Below are positions 6,601 to 12,771 of a stretch of 14,344 nucleotides of DNA, piece by piece (the first letter of the stretch is position 1; each line of letters begins with the position of its first letter). Both the position numbers and the translations under genes were made by a program. The notes beneath the pieces are model-generated. The model ran no database searches and was not told where the DNA came from. It saw only the letters and a list, made by a program, of their open reading frames with translations. Source of the DNA: TMED108 sp036166415 (GTDB lineage: Bacteria; Fidelibacterota; Marinisomatia; Marinisomatales; TCS55); contig JAYZHP010000014.1 of NCBI GenBank assembly GCA_036166415.1, forward strand, positions 1 to 14,344, given 5' to 3'.

Positions 6601-9167
6601 TTTTTATGATTAACCGCATCTCCACTCATAGGTGAATTCCACGTTAATTGTGGTGGTGTAAAATCGTATTCAACTCCAAGGATGATAGTTTCTAATGCCT
6701 TATTACCTGCGCGATCTATTCCATTGATTGTAAGCGTATATATTGCATTTTCAACAAACTCAGGAATATTGGTTAATTGAATTTGGCTATAAGCTCCTTT
6801 TTTCATCTCATCATTTATTAATTCTGCTGTATAAGGAGCCAGTGTATCTTCAAGTCCACCAGTTCGCGTCCAAACAAATTCCCCTTTATAAATATCTTCG
6901 GATAGATTGTATGAGATTTCTGTGGTATTAGTAATTAATCTTGAGGTTGGATAGTTAACGGTAATTTGTGGATTTGTAAAATCATATAGGATGTCTTTAA
7001 TGCTAATTGTATCTGCAATATTGCCTGCACGGTCAGATCCAGTAAATAGGATTGTATAAATACCACCATCCTGAAGGCGTGGCATATTGTTCAATGAAAT
7101 ATCATTATGTTGACCATACAATAACTCTTCCCCATTCATTTTGACATTATGTGGTGCATCTGGATCATCAATTCCACCGGTTTGTATCCATATTACCTCA
7201 CCTTGAAACAGGTTTTCAGAAACAGTGTATGATATTTTTTGATGATTTAAAGCATTACCTGAATATGGACCTACATCTGTAAAGCTTGGAGGGGTAATAT
7301 CATAAAGTATATTTGAAACTGTTACAGATTTGCTTTCATTGCGAGCCAAATCTATGCCATTAGCAGTAATGCTATAGGTAGAACCATCCATTAAAACAGG
7401 TTCATTAATCATATTAATTTTAATTTTTTCGTCAGGTCCAAGTTCATTTTCAGTCATTTGAACAATGTGCGGTGAAAGCGTATCTATCATGCCATCAGTT
7501 TGAGTCCACAATATTTCACCAAACGACAGTTGTTCACTAATTGCATAACTGATAGCTGGGCTATTTATCGCTTCATTGTCAAATGGGTAGATCATTGTAA
7601 TTACCGGAGGTGTAATATCATAATGAATGGAATCTAATTTGACGGTATCGGAAATATTGCCCGCAAGATCAGTGCCTATTATTTCAAATGAGTACATAGT
7701 TCCATCCTGTAATTGAAAATAATCCATCAAGTTTTGACTATCAGCGGTCTGAATAGTATCAGAAAATTCATGATAATAAGGTGAATTTTTATCGAGTAAA
7801 TCACCTTGCCATTTCAATTGAACTGACCATTGCTGAATAGGTTCATTTGTATTCATTTCCATTCTCTGATGATTAATCCAAGCACCAGGATCAGGACTAA
7901 TAAAGGATAAAATTGGAGGCGTAATATCATAAATGACGCCTTCATAAACGCCGGGGAATGACAAATTTCCAGCACGATCGTATCCGTATACTTCAGGATT
8001 ATACATTACGCCATCAACCAGACCAGTTTGATTGACTGGGGTAAAGCGACCTTCTATTTCTAATTCATTTGTGGTAAGTAATATGGTATCTGTGGGTGTA
8101 TCTATAAAATTTGAATCAGGTACCCATAAAATAAACCCTGAATCAAGCGGTTCAGAGGCTGTAAAGGATAAAGCAACCTCTTTCATATATTTGTCCATTT
8201 CTAAAGTCATAAGCGGAGGGCTAATATCATAGATTAAACTGGAAATCTTTCGCTTCGTCGCCATATAGCCCTTTACGCCTTCGCCATCAAAATGAACATC
8301 ATAAATGAAACTATCTAAAAGAGCCTCTTCATTGGTAAGTGACATTTTATGATCACCGCGTTTAAGTTCACGCAAATTAGTACCTACGCTATCAACGCTA
8401 CCTGGAATTGTCCATTTAATTTCACCCCACTTAAGATCGCCATCTAAATTATAGGATACTTCACTAGAATTAACAAAGGTTGAATCTGGGGGTCCTGTAA
8501 ACCAAAAAACGGCTTCTGTGCCATCAGGGCTCAATTTTACATCCATAATTAACACTCCATTTGAATCGTATTCGAACATGTGGGTTATTTCTAAATCATC
8601 ATAATATTTAAATAAAAACTTATGCATTGATTTTCCATCAGGACGCCTAAACCACTCATCTCTAACTACGCGACCAAGAGAGTCATAGTCAAATTCTTTT
8701 CCTCCATATTCAAATGCGTCCACATCAAAAAAACGATGATCCTTAGGTTTGATGTCATCATTTAAATTTGTTGTGGTAAATCTATCATCCCATTTTTTTA
8801 CGGAGTCAACACCAAAAACCCATTCTATGTATGAAACAGACTGGGGTTCTCTTCCAAAAATAGTCTGGTGAAATAATTCACCATCAGTATTGATTAGATC
8901 TTTTTGACGTGCAACGGTATTTGTATCAAGATACGAATATTCTTCTATGCCAATAGGTTTACCTGTACGATCAATAAAGGATTTGCGAACCAATCTATCC
9001 AGAGCATCGTATTCGGCACGAATATGGGATTTTCGAACAACTTCAGATTTAGGAACATTACGATTAGCTAAAAAATCAAGTTCAGATAAAAAATATTTTA
9101 CCTGATTTTGTCCCCCCAAAAGAAAGAGAAATAGAACCGCAAGAAAGATTAGTTTAAAGCTTTTCAT
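681..9167 (-). CDS. Giant exported protein with 24 tandem Ig-like modules
   Basis: The product has 2828 residues. Residues 1-20 form a hydrophobic signal peptide (MKSFKLIFLAVLFLFLLGG) without a lipobox Cys. Residues 45-215 carry YD/RHS-like motifs such as YDALDRLVRKSF and YDSLGRVVRDEW. Residues about 217-310 are a divergent Ig-like module, and 311-2716 are 23 modules of 99-106 residues. Each begins like YDITPP, then has an INxxxISYxLSE strand, a W-x-x-TGG-x-x-D-P-x-S-P-H loop, an L-x-DG-x-x-Y strand, and ends near DRAGN. This matches bacterial Ig-like (Big) folds of large adhesins and surface stalks. Residues 2717-2828 are a separate beta-rich domain. There is no LPxTG, no evident type IX sorting domain and no C-terminal membrane anchor. 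A role as surface stalk, adhesin or periplasmic scaffold is inference. The ATG fits the signal peptide although no Shine-Dalgarno precedes it. It lies 75 bp after the M20 gene and may be co-transcribed with it. Confidence 0.95.
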   Translation of the reverse strand: MKSFKLIFLAVLFLFLLGGQNQVKYFLSELDFLANRNVPKSEVVRKSHIRAEYDALDRLVRKSFIDRTGKPIGIEEYSYLDTNTVARQKDLINTDGELFHQTIFGREPQSVSYIEWVFGVDSVKKWDDRFTTTNLNDDIKPKDHRFFDVDAFEYGGKEFDYDSLGRVVRDEWFRRPDGKSMHKFLFKYYDDLEITHMFEYDSNGVLIMDVKLSPDGTEAVFWFTGPPDSTFVNSSEVSYNLDGDLKWGEIKWTIPGSVDSVGTNLRELKRGDHKMSLTNEEALLDSFIYDVHFDGEGVKGYMATKRKISSLIYDISPPLMTLEMDKYMKEVALSFTASEPLDSGFILWVPDSNFIDTPTDTILLTTNELEIEGRFTPVNQTGLVDGVMYNPEVYGYDRAGNLSFPGVYEGVIYDITPPILSFISPDPGAWINHQRMEMNTNEPIQQWSVQLKWQGDLLDKNSPYYHEFSDTIQTADSQNLMDYFQLQDGTMYSFEIIGTDLAGNISDTVKLDSIHYDITPPVITMIYPFDNEAINSPAISYAISEQLSFGEILWTQTDGMIDTLSPHIVQMTENELGPDEKIKINMINEPVLMDGSTYSITANGIDLARNESKSVTVSNILYDITPPSFTDVGPYSGNALNHQKISYTVSENLFQGEVIWIQTGGIDDPDAPHNVKMNGEELLYGQHNDISLNNMPRLQDGGIYTILFTGSDRAGNIADTISIKDILYDFTNPQITVNYPTSRLITNTTEISYNLSEDIYKGEFVWTRTGGLEDTLAPYTAELINDEMKKGAYSQIQLTNIPEFVENAIYTLTINGIDRAGNKALETIILGVEYDFTPPQLTWNSPMSGDAVNHKKISFSNSELLKSGIVTWTWLSGVRDIDSVHTMQLYDQELNAGSFGPSSIVNAPPLVDGGIYAISYSAFDPAGNESNLIKIEDILYDITQPQIILSYPLARSISKTSAVTYSLSETLYEGEFKWMWLGGVNDPFAPYTAILTEEERQVGNHIEIELSNNPTVVENALYTMSLSGRDRAGNKAKKAYVPGLQYDFTPPELSIINPDTGSAINYKEVHFSNSELLQSAQMIWERTGGNDDPLSPHISELENDELLGKEIGPITLYNQPQLNDGSEYTLLFVGLDPAGNISDTIKVVNILYDITAPLITITYPQSDIYTAESKMLFNTNEDLYDFQINWDGLSNNGSSDNIQYIPASELSSGDYNSDNLYVPELKDATTYTISINGQDRATNRAVEAKINDIRVDLTPPEFSNLLPPSGSFINLANIGWYLSEDIDSGTVYFQRAGSEGRLESVLIGEELRGGQKTPEPLSNYVALRDGEVYTISIIGIDFASNISEELSVTDITYDTSPPIISMLSPKSGSFVNSNHITFSVNEPMTQAKMIWVGEGLDPLEFSLREADISEGQHTLKDYGVTPQEKIYYSIYIEGTDRATNTSTSDTLTNVTFDITPPEFSINQPIDNSPVNSTQLTLFISEPLSTGNITWTSTVGVDTNSPHVRSFSESERTEGEKKDFIFADVPPLVDGVSYRITISGTDLAGNKGIDVSIENILYDITPPEFIDTAPPNNSFIREAFINYTLTEDLVDGKIYFENVGGSSDPKTTHMITLAGGKKNKGVQGGNLPKSFIRLVNGSIYNIRFEGVDAAGNTAPEVLIENIVFDNEKPVLKIIKPDDNSFINSRDISFSISEDLDNSTLLLTSIAGTNDPNSPHQVVLSEDKRKIGTLENEVFNEFNWVDGTTYKLEIDGIDFAGNEAEKTIKQNITYDITNPIVSIVNLNNNIYINKDILSYTLSEPLAKAILLITQTGGIEDTYSPQRIELIGKELSKGSFEDSNFRNKLKLNNGSIYTFELSGEDYASNVSNTALIENINFDNQPPEISISRPIDAEQIKSTVISYMSSENLESAVAIFTQTSGTVDVNSPHRVDLNQKELKKGVHSDYDLGITSQLADGGRYNVTIEAFDRSGNAAIVQSINDVFFDLLPPVITIDSPTKGSRFNSPIITYSSNEEMGKGKITFTRTGGSQDPQSPHIINLNGGRLSQGAQYDESFNDDIALKDGSVYTITFGAQDMAGNIATDISVQNIIFDSASPEITILSPQPSIFTNNLIVNYSLNEDLKSGKIRIERTGGPNDSSSPYELDLLEDQLKKNATIDFNISEQINLASNAVYKITVEGVDIAGNEGISDPIEDITFDDIPPDISIISPAVDSFINTASLGLRTNEALETALVDWVWDEGEVDAIKEHTSKLVGGSLQEGEYPQVEFDPPPSLISGSWYNVTFYGKDRAGNSSSFNLGRLFFDNTPPLIVGKFPNSNAFTNIAEISYSVNEDLIQGTVSWSPADGSQSIDIDLAPNELSAGTFGIGVLNGQIDLVDGGIYNIDIKGIDKAQNESTASIAKNITFDLTKPKFTQVFPLASSRINTQTVEWNVDEPLQSGKYTWIHMGGEADPNAPHEFSLSNDLLKPGKGDNSKLPPLDLVVDAMYRITLEGTDLAGNTGKKFIMSVVYDNLPPQLELKYPLSNSAVNHLDISYSLNEQLSIGQIIYSRVGGEPDPNSPVTLELVGNELETNFDTPQTTSKPPVLNDGSIYNIQFKGSDLATNSSESNIIENVKYDITRPKITIFYPSSNSYFMGSNISIDISEDLKDGRMVWTRTGGLNDNVTKHFIPLYDQYLKKGKYENANVPVQESLSSGVVYSLGVDARDFADNEAEPVLVEFIEFIRDMSGKWYYKGAIIEVVWIFEPDESGIRGNFMQGLSLGTKISDEERGTFTFDFNQKPYLLTVEMDDPSKNRISLVEFMSNNRIRVVTGQRKPASMGDGEVMEYEWRPE
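1020..8519 (-). repeat. Array of 24 Ig-like protein modules (about 315 bp each)
   Basis: Module first residues, counted by hand, are about 217, then 311, 411, 514, 620, 726, 832, 938, 1044, 1150, 1253, 1355, 1454, 1559, 1665, 1770, 1876, 1982, 2088, 2194, 2299, 2401, 2505 and 2611; the last ends at 2716. Module 0 (217-310) and modules 1, 2, 9 and 11 are the most divergent. All modules from 1 to 23 keep the Asp of the YD-type start, a Glu after Ser/Asn/Thr/Asp in the SExL motif, and the Asp and Asn of D-x-[A/S]-x-N. The repeats are diverged at DNA level, so the array looks old, not a recent expansion. Confidence 0.93.
5412..7310 (-). repeat. Two-module super-repeat, three copies (modules 4-5, 6-7, 8-9)
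   Basis: Within the Ig-like array, modules 4, 6 and 8 resemble each other (SGNALNHQKIS, SGDAVNHKKIS, TGSAINYKEVH; SENL, SELL, SELL). Modules 5, 7 and 9 form a second class: 5 and 7 share APYTA after the loop, VENA(I/L)YT and DRAGNKA, while module 9 keeps only the general TYP and EDLY features. Copies span 7310-6675, 6674-6039 and 6038-5412. The alternation indicates that a pair of modules was duplicated as one unit of about 212 residues. Confidence 0.75.
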
Positions 9168-9242
9168 AGCGCTATAATTTATGAGGGAAATATTAGTAAA
9201 GGAAACGAGGTAATAGGATTACTGAAAAAAAATATTTAATTA
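9168..9242 (-). other. Intergenic leader upstream of the giant gene
   Basis: This is a 75-bp AT-rich gap. Read on the minus strand it has a run of eight T soon after the M20 stop codon, then a pyrimidine-rich stretch and AAATTATAGCGCT before the ATG. I see no Shine-Dalgarno and no stable hairpin placed directly before the T run. A promoter is possible but not demonstrable. Confidence 0.4.
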
Positions 9243-10376
9243 TTATTTTAATCCTGAAATAAAATTCTTTAAAGATTGATAGCAACTATTCATACTGGAC
9301 TCACTGACCCATTCATCAATTGCATGCGCACCATGACCAGCAGGTCCATAGAGGATCGAAGGAATCCCTGCTTCCGCTGCTAAGGCAGAATCAGCCCAAT
9401 ATGACATGCCACTATAGCCTTTATCATCTACCAGTTCTTTTAGCATTTTAATATAATTATCTTCATCAGATTGATTAGGGGGGCGCTTGAAAATTTCTTT
9501 TGCAGTGACTTGATGATCTCCAGGTGCGCTTTCTACGGCTTCCACTACCTGTTTTATTTCTTGATCTATTTTCCCTTGATCTTCGCCAGGAAGGGTTCTG
9601 CGCTCCCAATGGAGCGTCGCTTCAGCGGCAATAACACTTTGAGCGGTGCCACCATTAATCTTCCCAGGATGAAGCGTTGCATTACCAAGATATGGGTGTG
9701 GGTCTTCTTGAGATAACTTTTTATTAATACTAGCAAGTTCAGCTAGTGCATATTGCAAAGGGAAGATAGCATTTACTCCTTGTTCTGGTCGACTTCCATG
9801 AGCAGCTAATCCTTTTATTTGTAGCTTATACCAGCTATATCCCTTATGGCAAATACCGATCTTTCCTTCAGTGGGTTCCATGAATATACCCAAAAATGGC
9901 TTGGATTGAAGGGAAGGTAAAAAATTACTAACTAAATGCTCCATGCCAATACTTTTGTTTTCTTCATCACAAACAAAAGTAAACGCTAGTGATATAGGAC
10001 AAGATTTATCAGAAAAATATTCCGCTAAGCACATTTGAATAGCGCAACCAGCCAGCATGTCGTAAGTACCTCTTCCATATAAGCAATCTCCATCTTTTCT
10101 TAAAGAAAAAGGATGGTCCATTCCCTCAACACCAACCGTATCAAGGTGTCCGTTCATTAACAAAATCTGACTAGAGTTATCACCAGTTAATAACGCGGTA
10201 GTATTGCATCGGTCATTGATAATGGTATCAATATTAGACTCAATCCCAAGTTTATTAAAATGCGAACTGATATATTGAGATATTTCTCGCTCACCTTGAC
10301 CGTCTTTTGAAAGGTCAGGATTTACAGAATTAATTGCAACAAGATCAGATAGATATGAGTATAATTTCGATTCCAT
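9243..10376 (-). CDS. M20 family metallopeptidase / deacylase (ArgE/DapE-like)
   Basis: The product has 377 residues from ATG at 10376-10374. A TTG two codons upstream could extend it, but ATG is preferred; neither has a clear Shine-Dalgarno. Visible M20 motifs are NGHLDT (metal His77, catalytic-site Asp79), GRGTYDM (bridging Asp106), CDEEN (catalytic Glu138, metal Glu139), MEPTE (Glu167, metal ligand), GLAAHGSRPEQGVNAI (dimerisation-domain loop, about residues 189-204) and GPAGHGAHAIDEW (C-terminal zinc His351). All ligands of a di-zinc amidohydrolase are present and the length is normal for acetylornithine deacetylase/succinyl-diaminopimelate desuccinylase-like enzymes, so an active enzyme cleaving an N-acyl amino acid or small peptide is likely. 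The substrate cannot be read from sequence. There is no signal peptide, so it is cytoplasmic. It starts 22 bp after the serine hydrolase stop, indicating an operon. The partial gene at 14188-14344 is a second M20 member. Confidence 0.93.
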   Translation of the reverse strand: MESKLYSYLSDLVAINSVNPDLSKDGQGEREISQYISSHFNKLGIESNIDTIINDRCNTTALLTGDNSSQILLMNGHLDTVGVEGMDHPFSLRKDGDCLYGRGTYDMLAGCAIQMCLAEYFSDKSCPISLAFTFVCDEENKSIGMEHLVSNFLPSLQSKPFLGIFMEPTEGKIGICHKGYSWYKLQIKGLAAHGSRPEQGVNAIFPLQYALAELASINKKLSQEDPHPYLGNATLHPGKINGGTAQSVIAAEATLHWERRTLPGEDQGKIDQEIKQVVEAVESAPGDHQVTAKEIFKRPPNQSDEDNYIKMLKELVDDKGYSGMSYWADSALAAEAGIPSILYGPAGHGAHAIDEWVSESSMNSCYQSLKNFISGLK

Positions 10377-10398
10377 AAGCAAATATCAATTGTGGATA

Positions 10399-11682
10399 CT
10401 AATCAATAATAGATTGATAAATCAGAGTTCGAAGTTTACTGTGATCATCTATATTGATCGCTGGGAGCAATTGCGTAAAATATACCACAACCATGTCTTC
10501 GTTTGGATCTACCCAATAAGTTGAATGATAAGCGCCGCCCCATGAAAATTCACCTACTGATCCCAACATTCCCCTACCACCTAATTCTTCTACTGTAGCA
10601 AAGCCTAGACCGAATCTTATTCCTTCCCACCAAAAAGGAATATCTGCAATGTGGTTAGTTACCATCAATTCTACAGATTTTCTCGAAAGAATTCTTTTTT
10701 TTCCAAATTGACCTTTATTAAGCATCATTTGAAGGAAGACAGCGTAGTCTTCAGCAGTAGATAAAAGTCCAGCGCCTCCCGAAAAGCTCATCCTTGGGCC
10801 ATTGACATAATGCCCTTGACCAATCATACCTACACCCTCTCTTTTGCCAGGATTGGCTGCAAGTTTTATATTGCTATCAGTTGATGAGTATACCTTAGTT
10901 AATCTGTCTATCTTTGATAAGGGTAAATAAAAATGGGTATCATTCATCTGTAAGGGATCAAAAATTTCATTTTTAAGAAATTGGTCTAAAGATTGTCCTG
11001 AAACTACTTCAATCACAGCGCCTAATATATCAGTGCTTAATCCATATACGAATTTTTCCCCAGGATGTGAATCCATTGGAAGTTTAGCCAATCGTTTTAC
11101 AGTTGTCTGAATTGTTTCATCCCTATGGGCAAAATACCAACCCATAATTTCTTCTCTTTCCCAAAGATCCTTTGCTGGGCCAAATCCCCAACCTACACCT
11201 GCGGTATGGGTTAATAAATCTCGTATAGTAATACCCCTTTTTGCCTTAACAATTTCATAAGAACCATCCCCATCTGATTCAGCAACCTTGGTATTTTCGA
11301 ATTCTTCAATATATTTACTAACTGGGTCTTGAATAAGCAATAAACCTTTTTCTTGCAAAATCATTATACCGACACTGATTATTGCTTTTGTCTGTGATGC
11401 AATCCTAAAAATGTCATCTTTTTCCATTGGATCCATCAATTCTTTATCTCTATAGCCAAATGAATAAAAATAAGCTGATTTCCCTTTACGCAGAACTAGC
11501 GCAACCCCTCCCGGTAATTTTTGATCAGCAACATAAGCATCTAATTCATCAGTGAGTCTTTTAAGTCTATTTGATGATAGGCCAACAGATTCTGGCTTAA
11601 CATTTCTAAATGGCTGACCAAAGATTAGGGATACTGTAAATCCTAATAGGACTATTAATGATTTGAGATTACTTATTTTCAT
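10399..11682 (-). CDS. Exported serine hydrolase, beta-lactamase / EstB esterase (S12) family
   Basis: The product has 427 residues. Residues 1-22 are a signal peptide (MKISNLKSLIVLLGFTVSLI then FGQ), so it works in the periplasm or outside. The S-x-x-K nucleophile motif is S96-Q-T-K99 in FRIASQTKA. The second motif is Y213-G-L-S in FVYGLSTD, the Y-x-S/N form seen in class C-like esterases. LLTHTAGVGWG (about 156-166), SGGAGLLSTAEDYAVFLQMM (about 301-320) and WGGAYHSTYWVDP (381-393) are typical of the family, WGG replacing KTG. The length fits EstB-type esterases and penicillin-binding-protein-like carboxypeptidases. Catalysis by Ser96 acylation is expected; the substrate (ester, beta-lactam or peptidoglycan D-Ala peptide) is unknown, and calling it a resistance gene would be unjustified. 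It follows the CNNM gene by 24 bp and precedes the M20 gene by 22 bp. A weak GAG lies five bases before the ATG. Confidence 0.92.
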   Translation of the reverse strand: MKISNLKSLIVLLGFTVSLIFGQPFRNVKPESVGLSSNRLKRLTDELDAYVADQKLPGGVALVLRKGKSAYFYSFGYRDKELMDPMEKDDIFRIASQTKAIISVGIMILQEKGLLLIQDPVSKYIEEFENTKVAESDGDGSYEIVKAKRGITIRDLLTHTAGVGWGFGPAKDLWEREEIMGWYFAHRDETIQTTVKRLAKLPMDSHPGEKFVYGLSTDILGAVIEVVSGQSLDQFLKNEIFDPLQMNDTHFYLPLSKIDRLTKVYSSTDSNIKLAANPGKREGVGMIGQGHYVNGPRMSFSGGAGLLSTAEDYAVFLQMMLNKGQFGKKRILSRKSVELMVTNHIADIPFWWEGIRFGLGFATVEELGGRGMLGSVGEFSWGGAYHSTYWVDPNEDMVVVYFTQLLPAINIDDHSKLRTLIYQSIID

Positions 11683-11706
11683 TTGTACTCAAATTTTCTA
11701 TTTAGA

Positions 11707-12747
11707 TTATGAATTTCCATTTTTCTCTGTGCGCCTTTTTTGACGTTGTTGATCTTTTGCAAGTTTTCTCATATCCGCCACCTCATCAGACTCGTCCATT
11801 ATTTCTACACCAAGTAGAGTTTCAATACAATCTTCTAGAGTAACAATACCAGTAGTGCCGCCAAATTCATCTTTAACTATAAACATGTGTGAGCGATTTT
11901 TTATGAATTTATTTAACACTGATTCTACAGACTCTTTTTCATATACTATTTCGACAGGCTCAACTAATTCAGCCATTGTTTTTTCAAAATAATCATCTGC
12001 CATAGTTTCTAAAACTGTATCTTTATAGACCATCCCAATAATATTATCGATATTCTCATGAAATACTGGGATACGTGAAAAAATAATATCCTCATTTGAG
12101 TCCATAATTTTACCTATGGTTTGTACATCCTCAAATGCATATATCACCGATCGAGGAGTTAAAATATCTTCAATGTGTATTTCTTTCAAACGAAATAGAT
12201 TTTCAATAATATCTGATTCTTGCTCATCAATTGACCCTTCATCTTCCCCCATTTCAGCCATAGCTGTAATCTCTTCCCTGCTAACTTTATCCTCATTTGA
12301 ATTAATTATATTTGATAACGTATTACTCAACCAAACAAAAGGAAAAGCTATTATCATTAAAACACGAATCGCATAAGCAGATGGAATGGCTAACGAACGA
12401 CAAAAATAAGCCCCAAGAGTTTTAGGAAGAATTTCAGAGAATATTAATATACTAAATGTTAAAATTGCAGAAGCAATAGCAACCGCTTCAGATCCATAAA
12501 CCTTTAAGGCTTGAGCGCCCATACCTGCTGCACCAACGGTATTTGCTATAGTATTCAAAGTGAGAATAGCAGCTAGCGGTCTATTAATGTCATCTTTAAG
12601 TTGTTGAACAAGTTTGCCTTTTTTTGGATTATTTTTTACTAAGATGCCAATATGAGAATGTGTTACTGATAAAATAACAGATTCCAATAACGAGCAGATA
12701 AAAGAAATACCAAGGGCAAGAAAGAAGTAAGCAATCAATAGTGACAT
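11707..12747 (-). CDS. CNNM (DUF21) and CBS-pair membrane protein, CorB/CorC-like
   Basis: The product has 346 residues from ATG at 12747-12745; the adjacent upstream TTG is a less likely start. Residues 1-150 form the CNNM/DUF21 transmembrane domain, with hydrophobic helices at about 1-25, 56-75, 85-110 and 120-148 and the hallmark SEILPKTLG at 104-112. Residues 151-195 are the linker SREEI...EGSIDEQESDIIENLF. A CBS pair follows: first copy about 196-255 (DILTPRSVIYAF, ending near GMVYKD), second about 262-320 (SHMFIVKDEFGGTTGIVTLEDCIE). CNNM proteins are Mg2+ (and Co2+) transport or homeostasis proteins in which the CBS pair binds ATP-Mg. The CorC_HlyC domain usual in long members is absent: the chain ends about 25 residues after CBS2 with a charged KDQQRQKRR tail. 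It lies 15 bp after the upstream gene's stop, without a Shine-Dalgarno. The ion specificity is inferred from the family only. Confidence 0.92.
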   Translation of the reverse strand: MSLLIAYFFLALGISFICSLLESVILSVTHSHIGILVKNNPKKGKLVQQLKDDINRPLAAILTLNTIANTVGAAGMGAQALKVYGSEAVAIASAILTFSILIFSEILPKTLGAYFCRSLAIPSAYAIRVLMIIAFPFVWLSNTLSNIINSNEDKVSREEITAMAEMGEDEGSIDEQESDIIENLFRLKEIHIEDILTPRSVIYAFEDVQTIGKIMDSNEDIIFSRIPVFHENIDNIIGMVYKDTVLETMADDYFEKTMAELVEPVEIVYEKESVESVLNKFIKNRSHMFIVKDEFGGTTGIVTLEDCIETLLGVEIMDESDEVADMRKLAKDQQRQKRRTEKNGNS

Positions 12748-12755
12748 CAATAAAT

Positions 12756-12771
12756 AACGATTCTAATCGTT
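12756..12771. repeat. 16-bp perfect inverted repeat at a gene junction
   Basis: AACGATT-CT-AATCGTT is a perfect palindrome with 7-bp arms and a 2-bp centre. It covers the stop codon of the TMEM164-like gene (12763-12765) and lies nine bases upstream of the CNNM start. The two-base centre makes an RNA hairpin poor and there is no T tract, so it is not an intrinsic terminator. It could be a small operator or chance in AT-rich DNA. Confidence 0.4.

Noticed and set aside
2434..8232. Several plus-strand open frames of 61-88 codons inside the giant gene
   Set aside because: They lie antisense to a continuous, repeat-structured reading frame, have no recognisable domains, and their products simply mirror the repeats.
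681..9167. RHS/YD-type polymorphic toxin
   Set aside because: YD-like motifs occur only near the N-terminus; there is no RHS core, no DPxG cleavage motif, no toxin tip and no small immunity gene next to it.
9215..9255. Inverted repeat AGGATTA / TAATCCT around the M20 stop
   Set aside because: The T run lies inside the loop and not after the stem, the stem is only 7 bp and the loop about 27 bases, so it does not form an intrinsic terminator.
9471..9716. Plus-strand open frame of 81 codons
   Set aside because: It is antisense to the conserved metal-site region of the M20 gene and shows no domain.
10377..10382. TTG start giving two extra residues on the M20 protein
   Set aside because: The ATG at 10376 is two codons further in and loses no conserved sequence.
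10399..11682. Antibiotic-resistance class C beta-lactamase
   Set aside because: The Y-x-S and WGG motifs fit the wider EstB/S12 esterase-type group, and nothing in the context suggests resistance.
12116..12376. Plus-strand open frame of 86 codons
   Set aside because: It is antisense to the CNNM/CBS linker region and has no recognisable features.
12748..12750. TTG start giving one extra residue on the CNNM protein
   Set aside because: The next codon is ATG, which is the more likely start.
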